Shown: in pieces, positions 1 through 3,740 of the stretch
How the letters are laid out: the number at the start of each line of letters is the position of its first letter
Numbering within the stretch: the first letter of the stretch is position 1
Assembly (NCBI GenBank): GCA_947625445.1
Contig: CANQOM010000097.1
Coordinates: 1-6,361 of the forward strand
Reading direction: 5' to 3'
DNA length: 6,361 nucleotides
Source of the DNA: Candidatus Gastranaerophilales bacterium
GTDB lineage: Bacteria; Cyanobacteriota; Vampirovibrionia; Gastranaerophilales; Gastranaerophilaceae
Notes under the pieces: generated by a model
Told to the model about the DNA's origin: nothing
Seen by the model: only the letters and a program-made list of their open reading frames with translations
Database searches by the model: none
Translations under genes and position numbers: made by a program

Positions 1-197
1 TTTAATACCTCTATCCCCATTGCTTTTTCTTTTAAAGAAGTCATAAAAGCTTTAACAACTTTTAAACTTACATCTGCATCTAACAGTGCACGCCTTACTT
101 CCCTTAGAGCTTCTTGCATATTATCTTCTGTTAATGATGCATTCCCTGAGGTTTTTCTTATTATTTCCTGTAATTTATCCGATAAATTTTCAAACAT
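1..197 (-). CDS. ffh: Signal recognition particle protein Ffh (SRP54), N-terminal fragment
   Basis: Ffh is the GTPase that, with 4.5S RNA, binds signal sequences emerging from the ribosome and delivers the ribosome to FtsY at the membrane. Only the first 65 codons are here, starting at the ATG at 197-195; the rest lies beyond the left edge. The peptide starts MFENLSDKLQEIIRKTSG and contains LTEDNMQEALREVRRALLDA followed by DVSLKVVKAF. This is the typical helical N domain of SRP54 proteins, and the opening MFENLSDKL and the spacing favour Ffh over its paralogue FtsY. The GTPase (G) and M domains are not visible. There is no Shine-Dalgarno sequence before the ATG. The gene is divergent from the pseudouridine synthase gene, with a shared 125-base upstream region. 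Confidence 0.93.
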   Translation of the reverse strand, partial: MFENLSDKLQEIIRKTSGNASLTEDNMQEALREVRRALLDADVSLKVVKAFMTSLKEKAMGIEVL

Positions 198-217
198 TAC
201 AATAAAATTTTACTATA

Positions 218-246
218 AATATATGCTTAAAACTCTACTATTACAA
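218..246 (-). promoter_or_regulatory. Candidate sigma-70-type promoter of ffh
   Basis: On the minus strand, TTGTAA (246-241) and TATATT (223-218) are separated by exactly 17 bases. Transcription would start near 211, leaving a short leader of about 14 bases before the ffh ATG. This is a pattern match in very AT-rich DNA, where such matches arise easily, so confidence is moderate at best. Confidence 0.38.
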
Positions 247-251
247 AATTG

Positions 252-279
252 TTGCACTTCATTAAGATATATTTATTCT
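252..279 (+). promoter_or_regulatory. Candidate promoter of the pseudouridine synthase gene
   Basis: TTGCAC (252-257) and TATTCT (274-279) lie 16 bases apart, in the direction of the gene that starts at 323. The predicted start point is near 287. It lies back to back with the candidate ffh promoter, and the two -35 boxes are only 5 bases apart, so the two polymerase sites would overlap. The -10 box is imperfect and TAATAT at 283-288 is an alternative. Confidence 0.28.
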
Positions 280-322
280 CTCTAATATTTAAAACTTTGT
301 AATTTTCGGTTATCATTGTTTT

Positions 323-1066
323 ATGAAACCACAAAAAGTAAGATTGAATAAATATATAGCATCAACGGGATATTGTTCACGGCGTAAAGCTGATGAACTG
401 ATTGAGTCAGGTAAAGTTAAAGTTAACGGGGAAATTGTAACTGAACTTGGTTTACTAATAAATCCTAAAGCTAAAGTATCTGTAAGCGGTGACGTGATTA
501 AGCCACAGGAATTTAAATATATCCGCTATTATAAACCCGCAGGTTATATTACTACCATGGATGATGAAAAAGGCAGAAAGACAATATATGATATACTCCC
601 CGAAGAAGTACAGAATCTAAAACCGGTAGGTAGACTGGATAAAGATTCTACAGGGCTTTTAATACTTACTAATGATGGTGATTTTATAAATGAATTGACT
701 CATCCTTCCGTTAAAGTACCAAAAGTTTATAGAGTTTGCGCTCAAGGAAAACTTACTTTGAATGATTTAACGTTGATGGAAAAAGGGATTGAAATAGAAA
801 AAGGACAAATAGCATACGCCTTTGCTCGCATAATTGATTTTGAAGGTAAAAATACCGTACTGGAAATTGTTCTATATCAAGGTCTAAACAGACAAATAAG
901 GAAAATGCTTGATATTTTAGGTCATAGTGTTATTTCTTTAAAACGATTAAGTATGGGACCTGTCGACCTATCAGGATTAAAAAAAGGACAATTTAAGTAT
1001 CTTAAACCAAAACAAGTTGAGCAAATTAAAAACTATTTAAAAAAATTAAGTAATGAAAATAACTAA
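323..1066 (+). CDS. rluB: rRNA pseudouridine synthase, RsuA/RluB family
   Basis: The enzyme converts a uridine in ribosomal RNA to pseudouridine. The 247-residue protein has the two-domain family layout. An S4 RNA-binding domain spans about residues 6-52 (VRLNKYIASTGYCSRRKADE, then GKVKVNG). The catalytic domain starts near residue 66 (YYKPAGYITT, 69-78). The family motif VGRLDKDSTGLLILTNDG spans 102-119, and D106 is the expected catalytic aspartate. The second conserved motif, NRQIRKMLDILGH, is near the C-terminus. The length is close to that of RsuA and of compact RluB proteins and lacks the long basic tail of E. coli RluB. Sequence alone does not separate RsuA (16S), RluB, RluE and RluF (23S). 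RluB is my preferred name because single family members outside the gamma-proteobacteria are usually called that. The ATG at 323 has no Shine-Dalgarno sequence, but the S4 domain begins immediately after it, so the start is likely right. No hairpin terminator follows. Confidence 0.9.
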   Translation: MKPQKVRLNKYIASTGYCSRRKADELIESGKVKVNGEIVTELGLLINPKAKVSVSGDVIKPQEFKYIRYYKPAGYITTMDDEKGRKTIYDILPEEVQNLKPVGRLDKDSTGLLILTNDGDFINELTHPSVKVPKVYRVCAQGKLTLNDLTLMEKGIEIEKGQIAYAFARIIDFEGKNTVLEIVLYQGLNRQIRKMLDILGHSVISLKRLSMGPVDLSGLKKGQFKYLKPKQVEQIKNYLKKLSNENN

Positions 1067-1098
1067 TATAAAAATTGCGTCCTGATTCTTAGTATAGA

Positions 1099-1114
1099 TG
1101 AGTTCCACAACTCA
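1099..1114. repeat. Short perfect inverted repeat (6-bp arms)
   Basis: TGAGTT (1099-1104) and AACTCA (1109-1114) are perfect inverted copies around the 4-base loop CCAC. No T-run follows, so it is not a standard intrinsic terminator of the upstream gene. It could be a protein-binding palindrome, part of a degraded mobile element, or chance. Confidence 0.35.
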
Positions 1115-1191
1115 AGTCGTGTCCAGAAAAATAGAACCATAGTACCAGATTGAAAACATTATTTTTTATTTTTATTAGATTAAAATTATCT

Positions 1192-1197
1192 TATAAT
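1192..1197 (+). promoter_or_regulatory. Candidate -10 box of panD
   Basis: TATAAT matches the -10 consensus exactly and lies 56 bases before the panD ATG. There is no good -35 box at 16-18 bases upstream; that position is a T-rich run (about 1168-1175). The DNA around it is extremely AT-rich, so a chance match is quite possible. Confidence 0.3.
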
Positions 1198-1253
1198 AAT
1201 ATTTTTTTGAAAAACTAATTATAAAATTTTGTTTTTGATAAAATATAGTTACT

Positions 1254-1601
1254 ATGTTATTAGAGTTTTTATATGCAAAAATTCATAGAGCTACCGTTAC
1301 CGATGCAAACCTTAACTATGTCGGTTCAATTACCATAGATAAAAATATTATGGAAAAAGCTAACATGGCAGAAGGTCAAAAAGTTGACATTTTAAACATT
1401 AATAATGGTGAAAGATTTCAAACATATATTATTGCTGGCACAAGAGGAAATAAAGATTTTTGCTTAAACGGTGCTGCTGCAAGAAAAGCCCAAATAGGAG
1501 ATAAAATTATTATTTGTGCCTACGCACAATTAACACCTGATGAGGCTAAAACCTTTAAACCATCTATTGTTCAATTGAATGATTGTAACGAAATTATATA
1601 A
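1254..1601 (+). CDS. panD: Aspartate 1-decarboxylase proenzyme
   Basis: PanD decarboxylates L-aspartate to beta-alanine in the cytoplasm; beta-alanine then joins pantoate to make pantothenate, the precursor of coenzyme A. The proenzyme cleaves itself to form a pyruvoyl cofactor. The 115-residue protein keeps the key residues at their E. coli numbers. Self-cleavage would fall between G24 and S25 (NYVGS). K9 and H11 lie in the YAKIHRA stretch. R54, T57 and Y58 lie in ERFQTY, and N72-G73-A74-A75-A76 forms the conserved NGAAA loop. It is slightly shorter than the 126-residue E. coli enzyme because the C-terminal tail is trimmed. The exact register of G24/S25 supports the ATG at 1254, although no Shine-Dalgarno sequence precedes it. 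It is not next to panB or panC here. Cleavage gives a 24-residue beta chain and a 91-residue alpha chain. Confidence 0.96.
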   Translation: MLLEFLYAKIHRATVTDANLNYVGSITIDKNIMEKANMAEGQKVDILNINNGERFQTYIIAGTRGNKDFCLNGAAARKAQIGDKIIICAYAQLTPDEAKTFKPSIVQLNDCNEII

Positions 1602-1663
1602 GCATATTTTTTATTAACAATTTTATTATTTAATTTTGTTTTATAAATATATATTATTTATAT

Positions 1664-1667
1664 GAGG
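1664..1667 (+). promoter_or_regulatory. Shine-Dalgarno sequence of the kinase-like gene
   Basis: GAGG lies 8 bases before the ATG at 1676, within TATGAGGTTTTTTATATG. It is well spaced and stands out against an AT-only background. It fixes the start at 1676 rather than the nearby out-of-frame ATG at 1662. Confidence 0.75.
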
Positions 1668-1675
1668 TTTTTTAT

Positions 1676-3196
1676 ATGAATTATGTAAATTTTTATTCTA
1701 ATAATGTACAAAATAAATCTCAAACAAATAATAAAAAAACCGAAATTAACGAATCACAAAAGCCGAAAAATAATAAAAATAATGAAAAATATTTAAAATT
1801 TGCACTGGCAGGATTAGCTGCAACAGGTATTATAGCAGTGGGTATTTATAAACTAAAAAAAGGACAATCATTCAAATTATCTGATATTAAATTCGATAAA
1901 GGTATTGCTTCTTTAAAAAAAGGAGGAGAAAATTTTTCAGGTAAAATTAAAGATTCTCTGAAAAACGGCGATAAAATTATCCTTGAATATGAAAACGGTA
2001 TCATTAAAAATTCTTCACGCCAAGGTTCTAAAACAATTCAAAAAGTTTATTCTAACAAAAACGGAGATAAAATAGTAAAGATTATTGAAAACGGAAAAGA
2101 ACAAATAAGTAATATTAGCAAATTATCTCAAAAAGGTAAAGAAACCGCAGAAAAGACTGCAAAGGAAGCTATAGAAAAGGCCGCAAAAGAAGCTTCCGAA
2201 AAGGCAACAAAAGAAGCTGCAGAAAAAGCTACAGAGAAAGTTGCGAAAGAAACTGCCCAAAAAACCTCTAAAGAAGTACAATTTATTGATTTATCAAAAG
2301 ATATTCAGGAAAATGAATATAAAGACATATTTGGGTATACTTTTGGAGATATAAATGATTTTAGAAATATTCACGATTTTAAAAAAGAAGAAATACTGGA
2401 TTTCTTAGAAAAAAATAAAGATTTAACACCTGATGACATAGCAAAAGTATTTGGTGATTTTAAAGAAGGGAAATATGATATTCCGGACAAGTTTTTAATT
2501 GCGGTTAATAATCAATTAAATAAAACCGGTTCTTCTTTAATTGTTGACGATGTACCTGAAATGTTTAAAGGTATAGAACCCAAGGAAATACAAAAAGCTA
2601 TTGAAAAACTTCAATTAGTTAATGACCCAAAGAAAATATCACAATTTACATTAAAAGGAAAGAATTTTAATCTGGAAAAAATCGGTAACGGTAACATTGG
2701 TAATGTTTATAAATTAAGTGATGTAAATAATAATTCTGTTATTTTAAAGTTTTTTAAAGATCCGTTTTTAACAGGTACACAAGGAGTATATGCAGAAATT
2801 CCTATTGCAAGACAGTGTTCATTGGAAAAAGTCGCAGACGTTCCTAAATTTTTTATGGCAAATCCATACGGAAAATATATGGATGATGGCTCAGTAAAAG
2901 GTGCATGGCAAATGGTTGAATATATTACTCCGGATAAAAAGATTTCTACACAAGGTCTTAAATTTAAAGAATGGTTAAAAAATAAAGGTCTGATTTTTGC
3001 AGATTTTAATTCAGGTTCAAGAGTTGGTGATTATATCATTGATGTCGGAGGAGTCATCAAACCAAATCAGCAAAAACAAGCCATTGAAGATGTTAATTTA
3101 GTTTTTTCTAATGATGTTGCTTCTGCTATGGTTCGTGGAATTCAAAAATATAATGAAAATGTAGCTCAATGGATTGAAAAATTAAAACAAGCTTAG
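1676..3196 (+). CDS. Membrane-anchored protein with atypical kinase-like C-terminal domain
   Basis: I do not recognise this 506-residue protein as a named family. Residues 1-41 are Asn/Lys-rich and probably disordered. Residues 42-58 form one hydrophobic, probably membrane-spanning segment (FALAGLAATGIIAVGIY), with lysines on both sides so that topology is unclear. Residues 98-140 hold two copies of a GDKIxxxxENG motif. Residues 151-200 are a Glu/Lys/Ala-rich helix with an 8-residue tandem repeat. Residues 201-325 are acidic and mostly helical. From about 327 to the end there are kinase-fold signs: a glycine loop IGNGNIGNVY (336-345), a candidate ATP-binding lysine K358 in VILKFFK, a candidate helix-C glutamate E374, a hinge-like WQMVEYI (411-417), an Asp in the catalytic-loop position (FADFNSGS, D443) and DVG (456-458) where kinases have DFG. 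The His of HRD is Phe, and the usual metal-binding Asn position is Ser448. It could therefore be an unusual kinase, a phosphotransferase or a pseudokinase. There is a clear Shine-Dalgarno sequence. The gene lies 74 bases after panD and is convergent with the exported-protein gene. Confidence 0.8.
   Translation: MNYVNFYSNNVQNKSQTNNKKTEINESQKPKNNKNNEKYLKFALAGLAATGIIAVGIYKLKKGQSFKLSDIKFDKGIASLKKGGENFSGKIKDSLKNGDKIILEYENGIIKNSSRQGSKTIQKVYSNKNGDKIVKIIENGKEQISNISKLSQKGKETAEKTAKEAIEKAAKEASEKATKEAAEKATEKVAKETAQKTSKEVQFIDLSKDIQENEYKDIFGYTFGDINDFRNIHDFKKEEILDFLEKNKDLTPDDIAKVFGDFKEGKYDIPDKFLIAVNNQLNKTGSSLIVDDVPEMFKGIEPKEIQKAIEKLQLVNDPKKISQFTLKGKNFNLEKIGNGNIGNVYKLSDVNNNSVILKFFKDPFLTGTQGVYAEIPIARQCSLEKVADVPKFFMANPYGKYMDDGSVKGAWQMVEYITPDKKISTQGLKFKEWLKNKGLIFADFNSGSRVGDYIIDVGGVIKPNQQKQAIEDVNLVFSNDVASAMVRGIQKYNENVAQWIEKLKQA
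1967..2095 (+). repeat. Duplicated GDKI-x4-ENG motif within the kinase-like protein
   Basis: Residues 98-108 (GDKIILEYENG) and 130-140 (GDKIVKIIENG) match at 7 of 11 positions and lie 32 residues (96 bases) apart. Both have the alternating polar/hydrophobic pattern of a short beta hairpin ending in an Asn-Gly turn. The DNA copies differ mostly at third positions, so the duplication is old and kept at protein level. It resembles the strand-turn repeats of YD-like surface proteins, but two copies are too few to assign a family. Confidence 0.5.
2150..2245 (+). repeat. Four tandem 24-base units coding an 8-residue Glu/Lys/Ala helix repeat
   Basis: Four units lie end to end at 2150-2173, 2174-2197, 2198-2221 and 2222-2245. 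They code EKTAKEAI, EKAAKEAS, EKATKEAA and EKATEKVA (residues 159-190). Each unit starts with GAA AAR. A further degenerate stretch (KETAQKTSKE) continues to residue 200. The peptide should form a long, charged single helix or a coiled-coil stalk between the membrane-proximal region and the C-terminal domain. The units differ at several bases, so they are not a recent expansion. Confidence 0.75.
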
Positions 3197-3205
3197 TAAA
3201 ACATA

Positions 3206-3670
3206 TTAGTTTTTATCCAAAAATCTTTGAACTTTCGTATTCATAGATTCTTCTTTGATTTTCCATTCTCCATTGTTGTCTTTACCGATAATAAAATGAG
3301 CGGGAATTTTATAGTCACTCGTAGAAGGCATTCTCATTGCAGCAACTTTATAATCTTTTCCAAACGGAGTTATTTTTACATTAAAATAATGGTTTTTATA
3401 TTTTCTTAGTTTCATGAGTTTTGTTGATTTTTTAGCTTCACTTTTATAACGTTCTATGGGTATATTAACTGATTCTTTTGAACCATCAGGTTTTTCTACT
3501 ACTCTTATTATTTTTGCATTATTACTATAATATTTAAAATAATCATTACTGTAGTTATTCGCAGCATCTATATATTCATTAAAAAAACACTGAACATCTT
3601 GGATTTCATTAGCATAACAATTAGAACAAATACACATTCCTACAATCAATAAATAAAAAAGTTTTTTCAT
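3206..3670 (-). CDS. Small exported protein, possibly NTF2-like fold
   Basis: The function is not recognised. Starting at the ATG at 3670-3668, the protein has 154 residues. Residues 1-20 are a typical Sec signal peptide: MKK, a hydrophobic core (LFYLLIVGMCIC) and a likely cleavage site after CYA20. No convincing lipobox precedes any cysteine. The mature 134 residues begin with a helix containing FFNEYIDAANNY, followed by alternating strands with a PDGS turn and a final GEWKIKEESM strand. This order (long helix first, then a curved sheet) suggests an NTF2-like or SnoaL-like cone fold, which is inference from pattern only. The frame extends four codons upstream to a TTG, but that would place the Shine-Dalgarno GGGAG inside the gene, so ATG is preferred. 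The gene lies 70 bases downstream of rpoC, on the same strand, directly behind the rpoC terminator. It converges on the kinase-like gene with 9 bases between stop codons. Confidence 0.8.
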   Translation of the reverse strand: MKKLFYLLIVGMCICSNCYANEIQDVQCFFNEYIDAANNYSNDYFKYYSNNAKIIRVVEKPDGSKESVNIPIERYKSEAKKSTKLMKLRKYKNHYFNVKITPFGKDYKVAAMRMPSTSDYKIPAHFIIGKDNNGEWKIKEESMNTKVQRFLDKN

Positions 3671-3675
3671 AATTT

Positions 3676-3680
3676 CTCCC
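3676..3680 (-). promoter_or_regulatory. Shine-Dalgarno sequence that fixes the exported-protein start
   Basis: GGGAG on the minus strand lies 5 bases before the ATG at 3670-3668. It begins at the base following the T-run of the terminator hairpin. Its position excludes the upstream TTG at 3682-3680, which overlaps it. Confidence 0.75.
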
Positions 3681-3681
3681 A

Positions 3682-3726
3682 AAAAAATAGCAGTAATTCG
3701 ATTAAAACGAATTACTGCTATTTTTT
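3682..3726 (-). terminator. Intrinsic terminator of the rpoC operon, potentially bidirectional
   Basis: The arms at 3682-3700 and 3708-3726 are perfect inverted copies, 19 bp each, around a 7-base loop (ATTAAAA in plus orientation). The core stem (TAGCAGTAATTCG) is followed on the minus strand by seven T residues (3687-3681), and rpoC ends just 14 bases before the hairpin. On the plus strand the hairpin is likewise followed by six T residues (3721-3726). It could therefore also stop transcripts coming from the kinase-like gene, which has no terminator of its own. Confidence 0.9.
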
Positions 3727-3740
3727 AAAAAACTATAAAT

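Larger units (their letters stand above)
1067..1253. other. Intergenic spacer of two base compositions, possible remnant
   Basis: No gene is supported here. The first part (about 1067-1153) is roughly 40% GC, while the rest (1154-1253) is about 10% GC, so the join near 1150 is abrupt. The richer part stays open in the frame of the preceding pseudouridine synthase for 28 codons after its TAA, up to TGA at 1151-1153; the translation resembles nothing I know. It also contains a short inverted repeat (1099-1114) and the string GTGTCCAGAAAAATAG (1119-1134). That string reminds me of the end of an IS3-type insertion sequence. The AT-rich part holds the likely panD promoter. Confidence 0.4.

Noticed and set aside
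1099..1114. Terminator for the pseudouridine synthase gene
   Set aside because: The stem is only 6 bp and is followed by AGTCGTG, not a T-run.
1098..1142. 14-codon open frame starting ATG AGT TCC
   Set aside because: No Shine-Dalgarno sequence, very short, and no recognisable peptide; more likely part of a decayed block.
3227..3409. 60-codon plus-strand frame
   Set aside because: Lies wholly opposite the exported-protein gene, has no Shine-Dalgarno sequence and shows no family features; a shadow frame.
3671..3682. Upstream TTG start for the exported protein, adding MGEI before MKKLF
   Set aside because: The four extra codons overlap the Shine-Dalgarno GGGAG, which sits correctly for the ATG at 3670. 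A signal peptide starting MKK is also typical.
3682..3726. Inverted repeat as a mobile-element end or attachment site
   Set aside because: Stem plus T-runs immediately after the rpoC stop codon is fully explained as an intrinsic terminator, and no second copy is visible in the window.
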